A stretch of 55,866 bases of DNA, from NCBI RefSeq assembly GCF_002002725.1, contig NZ_MUNW01000073.1, positions 1 through 55,866 of the forward strand. The letters run 5' to 3'. The translations under genes were made by a program, and so were the position numbers. The stretch is from Sinorhizobium sp. A49 (GTDB lineage: Bacteria; Pseudomonadota; Alphaproteobacteria; Rhizobiales; Rhizobiaceae). How positions within the stretch are numbered: the stretch's first letter is position 1; every line of letters starts with the position of its first letter. This document shows positions 19,066 to 28,979 of the stretch, piece by piece. The notes beneath the pieces were generated by a model. That model was not told where the DNA came from and searched no databases. It saw only the letters and a program-made list of their open reading frames with translations.

Positions 19066-19860
19066 ATGTTTGGCACAAAAAACCGGATCATCACGATAGC
19101 AAACCAGAAGGGTGGCGTCGGCAAGACGACGACCGCAATCAATCTGGCAACCGCGCTGGCGGCCATTGGCGAGAAGGTTCTGATTGTCGACCTGGACCCG
19201 CAGGGTAATGCGAGCACGGGTCTCGGCATTCAGCGCCGTGATCGCCACCTCTCCTCTTACGAATTGATGATCGGCTCGCATTCGATCGGTGAGATCGCCC
19301 AGCAGACGGCTGTCCCGAACCTTGCCATCGTGCCTTCGACAATGGATCTTCTCGGCGTGGAGATGGAAATCTCGCGAGAGGTTGATCGCGCCTATCGGCT
19401 GCGGAAGGCGCTGGAAAGCCCCGAAGCGTTGGAATACTCCTACGTTCTCGTCGACTGCCCGCCTTCCTTCAATCTTTTGACGATGAACGCTATGGCGGCT
19501 GCACATTCGGTGCTGGTACCGCTGCAGTGTGAGTTCTTCGCACTGGAAGGCCTGAGTCAGCTGCTGGAAACGGTCGATCAGGTTCGCAGAACCGTCAATC
19601 CCAGCCTTGATATCCAGGGCATCGTGCTGACGATGTTCGATTCCCGCAACAATTTGGCGCAGCAGGTGGTGAGCGATGTTCGCACCCATCTTGGGGACAA
19701 GGTCTATCACACACTCATTCCGCGGAATGTTCGTGTCTCCGAGGCGCCGTCCTATGGTAAGCCGGCCATCCTTTACGATCTGAAATGCGCGGGCAGTCAA
19801 GCTTATCTTCAACTGGCATCGGAAGTGATCCAGCGCGAGCGGCAGCGCAAGGCTGCATAA
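19066..19860 (+). CDS. parA: Chromosome partitioning ATPase ParA
   Basis: 264 residues of the deviant-Walker P-loop ATPase family. ParA dimers bind DNA non-specifically and move ParB-parS complexes during segregation. The deviant Walker A is KGGVGKTT (15-22), preceded by IITIANQ. It is followed by VLIVDLDPQGNASTGLG (Walker A'), YVLVDCPPSFNLLTMNAM (Walker B) and VPLQCEFFALEGLSQLL. There is no N-terminal helix-turn-helix, so this is a chromosomal (small) ParA. I prefer the ATG at 19066 (MFGTKNR); a GTG at 19048 would overlap the rsmG stop as GTGA and add six residues. It is co-directional with mnmG-rsmG and 34 bases before parB. Confidence 0.95.
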   Translation: MFGTKNRIITIANQKGGVGKTTTAINLATALAAIGEKVLIVDLDPQGNASTGLGIQRRDRHLSSYELMIGSHSIGEIAQQTAVPNLAIVPSTMDLLGVEMEISREVDRAYRLRKALESPEALEYSYVLVDCPPSFNLLTMNAMAAAHSVLVPLQCEFFALEGLSQLLETVDQVRRTVNPSLDIQGIVLTMFDSRNNLAQQVVSDVRTHLGDKVYHTLIPRNVRVSEAPSYGKPAILYDLKCAGSQAYLQLASEVIQRERQRKAA

Positions 19861-19894
19861 TTGTTTCGGTACCGGAATTAAATCGGGTGATACT

Positions 19895-20782
19895 ATGAAC
19901 GACGATAGCTCGAAGAGAAGGCTTGGTCGCGGACTGGCTGCATTGATCGGCGAGATGGACCAACCGATCCAGGCGGGTGCCGCCCCTGCCCCGGTCAATC
20001 CGGATCGGCGGGTGCCGATCGAGTTCGTGTCACGAAACCCGAGGAACCCCCGTCGGCAATTCGACGAAGGTGAATTGCAGGACCTTGCCAGCTCTATTCG
20101 ACAACACGGCATCGTTCAGCCTGTCGTTGCCCGGACGATTGGCACGGACCGCTACGAGATTATCGCCGGGGAACGCCGGTGGCGGGCGGCGCAGTTGGCG
20201 GGTTTTACCGAAATTCCGGTTATTATCCGGGATGTGGATGACCGGACGGCGCTCGAGATTGCCATCGTCGAGAACGTGCAGCGCTCTGACCTCAACCCAC
20301 TCGACGAAGCGCTCGGTTACGAGCAGCTGATCGCCGAGCACGGCTACACGCAGAACGACCTCGGCGAGATCATCGGCAAGAGCCGCAGCCATGTCGCCAA
20401 CAGCCTGCGGCTTCTCAAACTGCCAGAGCCCGTGCGGGACATGCTGTCCGAAGGAAGTCTGTCAGCTGGCCATGCGCGCGCATTGATTCCGACATCGGAC
20501 CCAGCAACGCTCGCCCGAAACATCGTTGCGAAGGGGCTTTCCGTTCGCGACGCTGAACGGTTGGCGCAGAACGATATTCGCGCCCAGAACGACCCCAACT
20601 ACGCCAAGGCCGCGCGCCGGGACGAGAAGGACGCCGATACGCTGGCGCTGGAGCGGACATTGTCCGATAGCCTGGGGCTGGACGTGACCGTCAGCCACAA
20701 GGCTTCCGGCGGCCACCTCAGGATTTCCTACAAGACTCTTGATCAGCTCGAAGAGATCTGCCGGCTGCTTGAGCGCCGGTAG
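19895..20782 (+). CDS. parB: Chromosome partitioning protein ParB (Spo0J-like CTPase)
   Basis: 295 residues. ParB binds parS and spreads as a CTP-dependent clamp. The N-terminal tail KRRLGRGLAALIG is the usual ParA-contacting segment. The ParB/Srx nucleotide domain has the arginine patch GERRWR (92-97) and ENVQR (126-130). The helix-turn-helix region (about 150-175, YTQNDLGEIIGKSRSHVANSLRLLKLP) reads parS, and the C-terminal segment (about 240-295) is the dimerisation domain. Five near-consensus or better-supported parS sites lie within 10 kb, the expected targets. It converges on holA across a 64-base gap with no clear terminator. Confidence 0.97.
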   Translation: MNDDSSKRRLGRGLAALIGEMDQPIQAGAAPAPVNPDRRVPIEFVSRNPRNPRRQFDEGELQDLASSIRQHGIVQPVVARTIGTDRYEIIAGERRWRAAQLAGFTEIPVIIRDVDDRTALEIAIVENVQRSDLNPLDEALGYEQLIAEHGYTQNDLGEIIGKSRSHVANSLRLLKLPEPVRDMLSEGSLSAGHARALIPTSDPATLARNIVAKGLSVRDAERLAQNDIRAQNDPNYAKAARRDEKDADTLALERTLSDSLGLDVTVSHKASGGHLRISYKTLDQLEEICRLLERR

Positions 20783-20846
20783 AGCGCTTGCCTTCGGCTT
20801 TCACCACCATTGAACCAGGTTGAGTTGGGCCCGCGTTTGCGGCCTC

Positions 20847-21881
20847 TCAGCGTTTTGCCGACTGTATGGCAATCGCCATCAGGTTCTGGAGCACCATGCT
20901 CCCCTCGAGGCTCTGGCGGGTGCGGCTCTGAAAGATCGTATTCTGCAGCCGCGTGAGCTCGCGGCGGATCGCCGGCGAAGACCAATGCCGAAGCGCTGCC
21001 TCAATGATGGGTTTGCGGCGAAAGTGCAGGTGGCGACCCATGGTGGCGATCACCTGACCGGCCTGCTGGCGAGATGAATCCATCTCGGCGCGCATCAGAT
21101 CCAGCTGCTGAAACTGCCGCAAGCACCCTTGCAAAACAAGGAAAGCCGGTGTTTTCGACGTGGTGATCTTCTGCATTGCGTGCAGAAGACCGTCAAGATC
21201 ACCTTTCAACACGGCATCGACCGCATCATCAACGGAAATAGCGCTGGCATCGCCGACGATATCGGTGACATCGGTTTCTTCGACTGTCGCCTTGCCACGG
21301 CAATAGAGTGCCAGCTTGCGGACTTCGTTGCGCGAGGCCAGTCGGTCGCCGCCCAGCGCCTCCATCAGTCTTTCCCGTGCAGCCGGTGTTATGCCGAGCT
21401 TCTCCTCGCCGAGTTCCTTGTCGATCAGTGCCTGCAGACTGCGGGCATCGTCGCTATAGCAGGCGATGGTCGCGATCGAACGGGCGGTCTCCGCGACCTT
21501 GCGCAGCGCCGATCCCTTCTTGAGATCGCCCGCTTCGACGAGGACGTAGCTACCGGTGGGAGGTTCGCTTGCCAGGATCTGCAACGCATCGACGAGCGCC
21601 TTCTCGTTGGCGGCTCCGCGCACCCAGACAAGCTTTTCACCGCCGAAAAGGCCGATCGAGTTGACCTCGTCGAGAAGCCGGCCGGGGCTCTGTTGCAGAT
21701 CCCCGGCATCGAGCTTGGTGATGGAGAAAGGATCGTCGAGCGGAACGCCGCTGCGCGACGCGATCGCCCCTGCCCGCTCCGAGACCAGACCGCGGTCTGG
21801 CCCGTATAGGACAAAGAGGCGATAGAGGCCCGCTGACTTCTGAAGGAAAGAGTCGAACTCGTGCGACTTGACTTCGCTCAT
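20847..21881 (-). CDS. holA: DNA polymerase III subunit delta
   Basis: 344 residues, normal length for HolA, the clamp-loader subunit that opens the beta clamp. Recognisable features are RLFVLYGPDRGLVSERAGAI near the N-terminus, the delta-type segment SIGLFGGEKLVWVRGA, the DUF/HolA domain ELGEEKLGITPAARERLMEALGGDRLASRNEVRKLALYC with the conserved G-D-R..SRNE.EKL pattern, and the C-terminal collar region with RQFQQL. It lies in a leftward leuS-lptE-holA set running towards the origin, so it is head-on to replication. Confidence 0.93.
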   Translation of the reverse strand: MSEVKSHEFDSFLQKSAGLYRLFVLYGPDRGLVSERAGAIASRSGVPLDDPFSITKLDAGDLQQSPGRLLDEVNSIGLFGGEKLVWVRGAANEKALVDALQILASEPPTGSYVLVEAGDLKKGSALRKVAETARSIATIACYSDDARSLQALIDKELGEEKLGITPAARERLMEALGGDRLASRNEVRKLALYCRGKATVEETDVTDIVGDASAISVDDAVDAVLKGDLDGLLHAMQKITTSKTPAFLVLQGCLRQFQQLDLMRAEMDSSRQQAGQVIATMGRHLHFRRKPIIEAALRHWSSPAIRRELTRLQNTIFQSRTRQSLEGSMVLQNLMAIAIQSAKR

Positions 21882-21893
21882 TCCGCCACCGGC

Positions 21894-22418
21894 CTAGCGG
21901 CTGAGGGCCGCGGCGATGTCAGCCCGGATCAGCTCTGCCAGTTCCTTTGCAGCGCGGTTTTCGCCGTCGCGCACGGCGCGGACCTTGGCAAATTCCTGCA
22001 CCGGGAAGTCGACAAGCGCGACAGCGCTGCGATTGCCCGACTTGATGGTCTCGCCGGTTCCGATCTTGGAGAGGTTGTAGTCGGCCTTGACGACGATACG
22101 GCCAGCCCCTGCCCGATCCCGCGCCTGATCGTAGAGTACGCCCATCGTGCGGCTCGTAACCGTCAACGCCAGATGATATTGCGGGTTGACCGGTTCTCCC
22201 TGGCCGCCGGCGACGAGGAAGATCAGGGCGTTGCGCACTTCCTGCTCGACGCGTTCGTCAGCGTCCGAGATTTCGATCGACGCCAGCGCGGCGGGTGTGC
22301 CGACTGCATCGGAGTAAAGCGGCCTGACCTGGCAGCCGGCGAGCGCGGTCAACATAAGAACACCAGCCAGCATCGGGATCGACCGGATGCGGGAGCCAGC
22401 TCTATCAGACAACGACAT
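21894..22418 (-). CDS. lptE: LPS assembly lipoprotein LptE
   Basis: 174 residues. The N-terminal signal [14 protein letters not shown] ends in a lipobox (LAGC), placing the lipidated Cys at residue 29, followed by QVRPLYSD. The rest is an LptE-like alpha/beta fold with the alphaproteobacterial pattern [13 protein letters not shown] and [21 protein letters not shown]. LptE plugs the LptD barrel in the outer membrane. Assignment rests on position between leuS and holA, which is the usual lptE locus, plus lipobox and size. The start at 22418 overlaps the leuS 3' end by 14 bases; the longer frame to 22529 lies inside leuS. Confidence 0.85.
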   Translation of the reverse strand: MSLSDRAGSRIRSIPMLAGVLMLTALAGCQVRPLYSDAVGTPAALASIEISDADERVEQEVRNALIFLVAGGQGEPVNPQYHLALTVTSRTMGVLYDQARDRAGAGRIVVKADYNLSKIGTGETIKSGNRSAVALVDFPVQEFAKVRAVRDGENRAAKELAELIRADIAAALSR

Positions 22419-25035
22419 TGACGATCCTCTGAGGCACGACGATGATTTTCTTGGGGCTGCTGCCGTTGAGTATGGTTTTGACGGCATCGAGAGCGAGAAC
22501 TGCATTTTCGATTGCAGTCTGATCTGCATCGCGCGCGATTGTCAAATCCGCGCGCTTCTTGCCGTTGACCTGAACCGGAAGCGTGACTTCATTCTCGATG
22601 ACGAGCGCGGCATCGAACTTCGGCCAGCCGCTTTCAGCGATCAGGCCCTTGCCGCCGATCGCCTGCCAGCATTCCTCGGCCAGGTGCGGCATCATCGGCG
22701 CGATCAGGCTGATCAGGATCGACGTCGCATCCTTGGCGGCCGCGCTCAGCGCCGCATCGGCCTTGCCGGCGGCAACCTGGGTCAGCGGGGCTGCAAGCAC
22801 GTTGACGAGCTCATAGATGCGCGCCACGGCCTTGTTGAAGGCCAGCTTGTCGTAATCGGCCTCGACTGCGCGCAGCGTCCTGTGGGCCGCTTGCGAGACC
22901 CCTAGGCCGGCGCCGTCGTGTGCCGTTGCTGCCTCGACCGTGCGAAGCGTCTCTGCCGCTTCGCCGATCAGGCGCCAGACGCGCTGAACGAAGCGATGGG
23001 CGCCTTCGACGCCGGCCTCGGACCAGATGACGTCACGGTCCGGAGGCGAATCGGACAGCACGAAGAAGCGTGCCGTGTCGGCCCCGTAGGAGGCGATGAT
23101 ATCGTCGGGGTCGACGACGTTCTTCTTCGACTTCGACATCTTCTCGATCGAGCCGATGGTGATGTCTTCGCCGGTCTCGAGCAGAACGGCGCGCCGCTGT
23201 CCGTCGACTTCGTCGATGCGGATTTCTGCCGGCGTGATCCATTCGCGCTGTGCGCCCTCGCCGCGGCTGTAGGTTTCGTGCACGACCATGCCCTGCGTGA
23301 ACAGGCCCTTGAACGGTTCGTCCAGCGCCACGTGGCCGGTTGCCTTCATCGCGCGGGTAAAGAAGCGCGAATAGAGCAGATGCAGGATCGCGTGCTCGAT
23401 GCCGCCGATATACTGATCGACGGGCAGCCAGTGATTGGCTGCCTTCGGATCGGTCGGGTTGTCCTCCCACGGTGCGGTGAAGCGCGTGAAATACCAGGAC
23501 GAATCGACGAACGTATCCATCGTGTCGGTCTCGCGGCGTGCGTCCTTGCCGCAATGCGGGCAGGCCACGTGCCGCCAGGTCGGATGGCGATCAAGCGGGT
23601 TGCCCGGCTTGTCGAAGGTGACATCCGGCGGCAGGACCACCGGTAGGTCGGCCTTGGGAACGGGAACGACACCACAGTCATCGCAATGGATGACCGGGAT
23701 CGGGCAGCCCCAATAGCGCTGACGGGAAATACCCCAGTCGCGCAGGCGGAAATTGACCTTGCGTTCGGCGCACGGCGGACCGGCCAGTTGTTCTTTCTCC
23801 AGCTTCGAAGCAACGGTTTCGAACGCGTCTTCCGTCGACAGGCCGTCGAGGAAGCGCGAGTTGATCATCACGCCGTCGCCGATATAGGCCTCGTCGCCGA
23901 TCGCAAAGCTTGCGGCATCGCCATCCTTGGGCATGACCACCGGAACGACCGGCAGGTCATATTTGCGGGCGAAGTCGAGGTCGCGCTGGTCGCCGGACGG
24001 GCAGCCGAAGATCGCGCCCGTGCCGTAGTCCATCAGCACGAAATTGGCGACGTAGACCGGCAGTTCCCAGCTGTCATCGAGCGGGTGCCTGGCGCGGATG
24101 CCGGTGTCCATGCCCTTCTTTTCGGCGGTCTCGAGTGCTGCGAGCGACGTGCCGGCCCGGCGGCACTCCTCGCAGAAAGCCTCGATCGCCGGATCCTTGG
24201 CGGCTGCCTGCTTGGCCAGCGGATGATCGGCGGAGATCGCCAGGAAGGATGCACCGAACAGCGTGTCCGGACGGGTGGTGTAGACGGTCAGCTCGGTCGT
24301 ATCGGCGTCGGCGGTGCCTTCGACGATCTGCCAGCGAATGGACAGGCCTTCGGAGCGGCCGATCCAGTTCTTCTGCATCAGGCGCACTTTCTCCGGCCAC
24401 TGGTCCAGCGTGTCCAGTGCGTCCAGCAGCTCCTGGCTGAAGTCGGTGATGCGGAAGAACCACTGCGTCAGCTCGCGCTGTTCGACGAGCGCGCCGGAGC
24501 GCCAGCCACGGCCATCGATGACCTGCTCGTTGGCAAGCACGGTGTTGTCGACCGGGTCCCAGTTGACCTTGGACTGCTTGCGGTAGACCAGGCCCTTCTC
24601 GAGGAAATCGATGAACAGATGCTGCTGGCGCTGGTAGTATTCAGGGTCGCAGGTCGCGAATTCGCGGTTCCAGTCGAGCGAGAGGCCCATGACCTTCAGC
24701 TGCGCCTTCATGGAGGCGATGTTCTGATAGGTCCAGGTCGCCGGATGCACGCCGCGCTCCATGGCGGCGTTTTCCGCCGGCATGCCGAAGGCATCCCAGC
24801 CCATCGGGTGAAGCACGTTGAAACCGCGGGCACGCTTGTAGCGGGCAACGACGTCGCCCATCGTGTAGTTGCGCACATGGCCCATGTGGATGCGCCCGGA
24901 CGGATAGGGGAACATCTCGAGCACGTAATACTTTTCGCGCGGGTCGTCGTTCTCGGTCTGGAAGACCTGGCCGTTTTCCCATTCCTGCTGCCAACGCGGC
25001 TCGGCATCACGCGGATTATATCGTTCGGTAGACAT
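22405..25035 (-). CDS. leuS: Leucyl-tRNA synthetase
   Basis: 876 residues, class I aminoacyl-tRNA synthetase. The HIGH-type motif is [11 protein letters not shown] (43-53), followed by [12 protein letters not shown] and the CP1 editing domain with [14 protein letters not shown] (threonine-rich editing motif) and a conserved Asp-containing GCPSGDQRD segment. CP-core zinc-like cysteines appear ([37 protein letters not shown]). KMSKSKKN, about two thirds through, is followed by the anticodon-binding helices. The start [15 protein letters not shown] at 25035 is the family N-terminus; upstream in-frame codons (to 25107) are not conserved-looking. It heads the leuS-lptE-holA group and diverges from the YggS gene. 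Confidence 0.98.
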   Translation of the reverse strand: MSTERYNPRDAEPRWQQEWENGQVFQTENDDPREKYYVLEMFPYPSGRIHMGHVRNYTMGDVVARYKRARGFNVLHPMGWDAFGMPAENAAMERGVHPATWTYQNIASMKAQLKVMGLSLDWNREFATCDPEYYQRQQHLFIDFLEKGLVYRKQSKVNWDPVDNTVLANEQVIDGRGWRSGALVEQRELTQWFFRITDFSQELLDALDTLDQWPEKVRLMQKNWIGRSEGLSIRWQIVEGTADADTTELTVYTTRPDTLFGASFLAISADHPLAKQAAAKDPAIEAFCEECRRAGTSLAALETAEKKGMDTGIRARHPLDDSWELPVYVANFVLMDYGTGAIFGCPSGDQRDLDFARKYDLPVVPVVMPKDGDAASFAIGDEAYIGDGVMINSRFLDGLSTEDAFETVASKLEKEQLAGPPCAERKVNFRLRDWGISRQRYWGCPIPVIHCDDCGVVPVPKADLPVVLPPDVTFDKPGNPLDRHPTWRHVACPHCGKDARRETDTMDTFVDSSWYFTRFTAPWEDNPTDPKAANHWLPVDQYIGGIEHAILHLLYSRFFTRAMKATGHVALDEPFKGLFTQGMVVHETYSRGEGAQREWITPAEIRIDEVDGQRRAVLLETGEDITIGSIEKMSKSKKNVVDPDDIIASYGADTARFFVLSDSPPDRDVIWSEAGVEGAHRFVQRVWRLIGEAAETLRTVEAATAHDGAGLGVSQAAHRTLRAVEADYDKLAFNKAVARIYELVNVLAAPLTQVAAGKADAALSAAAKDATSILISLIAPMMPHLAEECWQAIGGKGLIAESGWPKFDAALVIENEVTLPVQVNGKKRADLTIARDADQTAIENAVLALDAVKTILNGSSPKKIIVVPQRIVNVVV

Positions 25036-25260
25036 GTCTTTTTGGTGTTCCGGAAGTTCTGCGGGGCAAGGGAGCGCCCTCATGATAGTTGGGGTGACCT
25101 TCATCATGAAACCGCTTGGTGGTCAAGTTTTCGAAGGGTTTGGCGCGACACTTTGGCGGATTTGGGTCGGCTTGAGCGGTGATGGCCTTGGCAAGGTGCG
25201 CAAGTTTGCCTAATCCGCTAAGTCACCGTCCGCGAGGTCGTCATGTTGGAGAATGGGTCC

Positions 25261-25920
25261 ATGGAAATTCAAGAGCGGTTGCAGGATGTCGTGAGCCGGA
25301 TTCATGCGGCGGAGAAGGCGGCAAAGCGCCCGAATCATGCCGTCAGCCTCGTTGCCGTCTCCAAGACATTCGACGCCGACGCGATCCGTCCGGTGATTAC
25401 GGCAGGCCAGCGCGTGTTTGGCGAAAACCGCGTGCAAGAAGCCCAGGGCAAGTGGCCGTTGCTGAAGGGCGAAACGCCGGACCTGACGCTGCATCTGATC
25501 GGGCCGTTGCAGTCGAACAAGGCGGCTGAAGCCGTTGCATTGTTCGACGTCATCGAGACCGTCGATCGCGAAAAGATCGCGCGGGCGATTTCGGCGGAGA
25601 TGAAGCGCCAGGAAAGAGCGCTGCGCCTCTACGTCCAGGTCAACACCGGTCTGGAACCGCAGAAGGCCGGCATTGCGCCCAAGGACACCGTCGCCTTCGT
25701 GACCTTCTGCCGTGAGGAACTCGATATGGCGATCGAGGGGCTGATGTGCATCCCGCCGGTCGAGGAGAATCCCGGTCCGCATTTCGCGCTGCTGGCGAAG
25801 CTTGGCCATGAGTGCAAGCTCGACCGCCTGTCGATGGGTATGTCCGGGGATTTCGAAACCGCAGTGCAGTTCGGCGCGACCAGCGTGCGTGTCGGTTCGG
25901 CGATCTTCGGTTCGCGTTGA
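25261..25920 (+). CDS. YggS/PROSC family pyridoxal-phosphate homeostasis protein
   Basis: 219 residues of the alanine-racemase-fold, non-catalytic PLP-binding family (YggS, YlmE, PROSC/PLPBP), which buffers PLP in the cytosol. Signatures are SLVAVSKTFDADAI (PLP-binding Lys in the VSKT motif), VFGENRVQEAQGKW, LHLIGPLQSNKA, VQVNTGLEPQKAG and LSMGMSGDFETAVQFGATSVRVGSAIFG. I chose ATG 25261 (MEIQERL) as family-like, with GGAG 9 bases upstream. An ATG at 25243 with GAGG nearby would add six residues and cannot be excluded. One copy of the AGCCGGATTC motif lies in codons 11-14. Confidence 0.92.
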   Translation: MEIQERLQDVVSRIHAAEKAAKRPNHAVSLVAVSKTFDADAIRPVITAGQRVFGENRVQEAQGKWPLLKGETPDLTLHLIGPLQSNKAAEAVALFDVIETVDREKIARAISAEMKRQERALRLYVQVNTGLEPQKAGIAPKDTVAFVTFCREELDMAIEGLMCIPPVEENPGPHFALLAKLGHECKLDRLSMGMSGDFETAVQFGATSVRVGSAIFGSR

Positions 25921-26033
25921 AGGCGAAAACGTCGCATTACGCTTTCGTCGGGGTTCACCTTCGTTCTCATTAGCCTATCCTTGTGCATGAGGAGGCCGGG
26001 CATTGCCTGGCATGCATTGGGAGGAGAACGGAT

Positions 26034-27941
26034 ATGGCGAGCCGCTATTCCGAAGTGTACGGCGCGTGGAAGACGGATCCGGAGGGGTTCTGGTCTGAAG
26101 CCGCGGAGGCGATCGACTGGTTCGAGAGGCCGGAGCGGGCTTTCGACGCCGAACGCGGCATTTATGGCCACTGGTTTCCCGATGGGCTGACCAACAGCTG
26201 CTACAACTGTCTCGACCGACATGTCGAAGCCGGGCGTGGCGAGCAAATCGCCTTTATCTACGACAGTCCGGTTACATCCAGCATCGAGCGCATCTCCTAT
26301 GGAGCGCTGCTCGACGACGTCAAGGCGCTGGCTGCTGTCTATCGCAAGCTCGGCGTCGACAAGGGCGACCGCATTATCATCTACATGCCGATGATCCCGC
26401 AGGCCGCTGTCGCGATGCTTGCCGCCGCGCGCATCGGCGCCGTGCACTCGGTGGTGTTTGGCGGCTTTGCCGCCAATGAACTTGCCGTGCGCATCGACGA
26501 CTGCCGGGCCAAGCTCATCGTTTCCGCGAGCTGCGGCATTGAGCCCGGCCGGACCGTTGCCTACAAACCGCTGCTTGATGCGGCGGTGACAATCGCCGAA
26601 CACAAGCCGGCCCATTGCCTGGTCTACCAGCGCGACCTGCTCAAGGCCGACATGACGCCGGTGCGCGATATCGACTATGCCTCGGCCCTTGCTGCGGCAA
26701 AGGACGCCGGCGATGAAGCCGGTTGCACGCCGGTCGGGTCCAACGACCCGCTTTACGTGCTCTATACGTCCGGCACCACCGGCCAGCCGAAGGGCGTGGT
26801 GCGCGACAATGGCGGCCACATGGTCGCACTGAAGTGGTCGATGCAGAATTTCTTCGGCGTCCAGCCCGGCGAGGTCTTCTGGGCCGCGTCCGACATCGGC
26901 TGGGTCGTCGGGCATTCGTTCATCGTCTATGGCCCGCTTCTCAACGGCAACACCTCGATCCTGTTCGAGGGCAAGCCCGTCGGCACGCCGGATCCGGGCA
27001 CCTACTGGCGCATCATAGCGGAGCACGGCGTGGCCGTGATGTTCACGGCGCCGACGGCGCTGCGTGCCATTCGCAAGGAAGATCCGGACGCGGCGCTGGT
27101 GGCAAATTATGATCTTTCCCAGTTTCGAGCGCTGTTCCTCGCTGGCGAACGGGCCGATCCCGATACGATCCGTTGGGCCGAGAGGGCACTGGGCGTTCCG
27201 GTCATTGACCATTGGTGGCAGACGGAAACGGGATGGCCGGTTGCCGGCAATCCGCTCGGGCTCGGGCTTCTGCCCGTAAAGTACGGCTCTCCTGCCGTGC
27301 CGTTACCCGGCTACGATGTTCAGATCCTCGATGATGCCGGTCATCCGGTCGAAGCGGGAACATTGGGCAATGTCGTGGTCAAGCTGCCCCTGCCTCCCGG
27401 ATGTCTGCCGACGCTGTGGAATGCCGATCACCGGTTTCGCGCCGCCTATCTCGATGAATTTCCCGGATACTACAAGACCGCCGACGCCGGCTACATCGAT
27501 GAAGACGGTTATGTCTTCATCATGGCGCGCACCGACGACATCATCAACGTCGCCGGCCACCGCCTGTCGACCGGGGCGATGGAGGAGGTGTGCGCCAGCC
27601 ATCCCGACGTCGCGGAATGCGCCGTCATCGGCATTGCCGACGAGCTGAAAGGGCAGATCCCCGCCGGGTTTCTGGTGATCAACTCGAATGTTTCACGGGA
27701 AACATCCGAGATCGAGCGCGAGGTCATCAGCCTGGTGCGGGATCGCATCGGCCCGGTCGCGGCTTTCCGCACGGCAATGTGCGTCAAGCGGCTGCCGAAG
27801 ACTCGATCCGGCAAGATCCTGCGTGCGACGATCCAGAAGATTGCCGATCGCCAGCCATGGAAGATGCCGGCAACGATCGACGATCCGGCGATCCTCGACG
27901 AAATCGCGGCCGTACTTCACGCCAAGGGCATCGGCATCTGA
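26034..27941 (+). CDS. prpE: Propionyl-CoA synthetase-like acyl-CoA ligase (PrpE type)
   Basis: 635 residues of the ANL adenylate-forming superfamily, closest by eye to PrpE. N-terminal ACAS_N-like segment: YSEVYGAWKTDPEGFWSEAAEAIDW, then GLTNSCYNCLDRHVEAGRGEQIAFIYDSP. Core motifs are VLYTSGTTGQPKGVVRDNGGHMVAL (P-loop A3), DIGWVVGHSFIVYGPLLNG, DHWWQTETGWP (A5), KTADAGYIDEDGYVFIMARTDDIINVAGHRLSTGAMEE (A7-A8) and [13 protein letters not shown] with the A10 catalytic Lys that is often acetylated. The GHRLSTGAMEE segment is the PrpE-like variant of the Acs [17 protein letters not shown] precedes the ATG. It is separated from TrcR by a bidirectional terminator. Confidence 0.88.
   Translation: MASRYSEVYGAWKTDPEGFWSEAAEAIDWFERPERAFDAERGIYGHWFPDGLTNSCYNCLDRHVEAGRGEQIAFIYDSPVTSSIERISYGALLDDVKALAAVYRKLGVDKGDRIIIYMPMIPQAAVAMLAAARIGAVHSVVFGGFAANELAVRIDDCRAKLIVSASCGIEPGRTVAYKPLLDAAVTIAEHKPAHCLVYQRDLLKADMTPVRDIDYASALAAAKDAGDEAGCTPVGSNDPLYVLYTSGTTGQPKGVVRDNGGHMVALKWSMQNFFGVQPGEVFWAASDIGWVVGHSFIVYGPLLNGNTSILFEGKPVGTPDPGTYWRIIAEHGVAVMFTAPTALRAIRKEDPDAALVANYDLSQFRALFLAGERADPDTIRWAERALGVPVIDHWWQTETGWPVAGNPLGLGLLPVKYGSPAVPLPGYDVQILDDAGHPVEAGTLGNVVVKLPLPPGCLPTLWNADHRFRAAYLDEFPGYYKTADAGYIDEDGYVFIMARTDDIINVAGHRLSTGAMEEVCASHPDVAECAVIGIADELKGQIPAGFLVINSNVSRETSEIEREVISLVRDRIGPVAAFRTAMCVKRLPKTRSGKILRATIQKIADRQPWKMPATIDDPAILDEIAAVLHAKGIGI
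27689..27704. other. parS-like sequence with broken core (within prpE)
   Basis: TGTTTCACGGGAAACA matches the parS consensus at 15 of 16 positions, but the mismatch is in the core (CACGGG instead of CACGTG). It encodes VSRET, as in rsmG. Binding by ParB is doubtful. Confidence 0.3.
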
Positions 27942-27995
27942 ACGGGCCGACCGGGTGCTTTTGCCGAACCAGCGTCCAGGCCAGTTCCACCACAA

Positions 27996-28032
27996 ACAAA
28001 AAAAGCCCGGATCGCTCGATCCGGGCTTTTCG
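27996..28032. terminator. Bidirectional terminator between prpE and trcR
   Basis: AAAAGCCCGGATC (28001-28013) pairs with GATCCGGGCTTTT (28018-28030) around a short GCTC loop. There are A-runs on the left and T on the right, so it serves the two convergent genes. Confidence 0.9.
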
Positions 28033-28051
28033 TCATCTCATGACAAGGCGA

Positions 28052-28753
28052 TCAATACTGATCGTCTTCGTCCTCGTCCTTGCGATCCGACTTCAGCGAC
28101 TTGAGCTTGGCGAAGACGGCATCGGCATCGATTTCCTTCTCTTCTTCGCGCTCGTAGCTGAAGTTGAGCTTTTCGGTCTCCTGGGCTGCTTCCAGCGTTG
28201 CACCGAGTTCGGCGGCTGTCGGCAGCGGGCGGCCCTTGGCAGCGCGTTCGACTTCGAGGTCGAGATCGATCTGCGAGCACAGGCCGAGCGTGACCGGATC
28301 CATCGGCGTCAGGTTGGTCGAGTTCCAGTGGGTGCGCTCGCGGATTTGCTCGATCGTCGATTTGGTGGTGCCGACAAGGCGGGAAATCTGTGCGTCCTTC
28401 AGCTCGGGATGGTTGCGAACCAGCCAGAGAATGGCGTTCGGACGATCCTGGCGCTTGGAGACCGGCGTGTAGCGCGGGCCCTTGCGCTTGCTATCGGGAA
28501 CGCGGACTTTCGGCTCCGAAAGCTTCAGCTTGTGGTTCGGATTTCCCTCGGCGCGGGCGATCTCGTCGCGCGACAGCTGTCCGGTTCCGATCGGATCTAG
28601 ACCCTTGATGCCCTGCGCCGATTCACCGTCGGCGATTGCCTTCACTTCGAGCGGATGCAGCTTGCAGAATGTAGCAATCTGTTCGAACGACAGTGCGGTA
28701 TTGTCAACGAGCCAGACGGCTGTTGCCTTGGGCATAAGCAGTTGCTGAGCCAT
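28052..28753 (-). CDS. trcR: DUF1013 protein, cell-cycle transcriptional regulator TrcR family
   Basis: 233 residues of the alphaproteobacterial DUF1013 family, named cell cycle transcriptional regulator TrcR in protein databases. It shows the family's highly conserved start LLMPKATAVWLVDNTALSFEQIATFCKLHPLEVKAIADGE, then a basic central linker (PNHKLKLSEPKVRVPDSKRKGPRYTPVSKRQDRPNAILWLVRNHPEL) and an HTH-like DAQISRLVGTTKSTIEQIRERTHWN. The acidic tail ends KDEDEDDQY. The ATG at 28753 has AAAGGAC upstream. It is divergent from acs. Its direct targets are not deducible here. Confidence 0.8.
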   Translation of the reverse strand: MAQQLLMPKATAVWLVDNTALSFEQIATFCKLHPLEVKAIADGESAQGIKGLDPIGTGQLSRDEIARAEGNPNHKLKLSEPKVRVPDSKRKGPRYTPVSKRQDRPNAILWLVRNHPELKDAQISRLVGTTKSTIEQIRERTHWNSTNLTPMDPVTLGLCSQIDLDLEVERAAKGRPLPTAAELGATLEAAQETEKLNFSYEREEEKEIDADAVFAKLKSLKSDRKDEDEDDQY

Positions 28754-28979
28754 GGATATAGTCCTTTTGTCCGCCGCGCCGGTGTCGCGGGCCGTGGAGT
28801 CTACCACTGATTTCCGGGAATTGAGCGCCTCTATAGCGTCGTTGTCTCAAAATTGCAATTCTCCAGTTCCAAATGTCCTTTTGTCTAATTGCGGCTTGGC
28901 TTTGACCTGCTATGTATCGTCGCCGAGGCGGGGTCTCCGGGAGTGAGCACCCCAGACAGGAATGCGCAGGGAGGAAAGA
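28754..28979. promoter_or_regulatory. Divergent control region trcR / acs
   Basis: A 226-base gap containing both promoters. An 11-base direct repeat GTCCTTTTGTC occurs at 28761-28771 (where its complement forms the trcR ribosome-binding site) and again at 28875-28885. The stretch about 28840-28890 is AT-rich. A loose -10 candidate for acs (TATGTA near 28912) is too weak for a firm call. Confidence 0.35.
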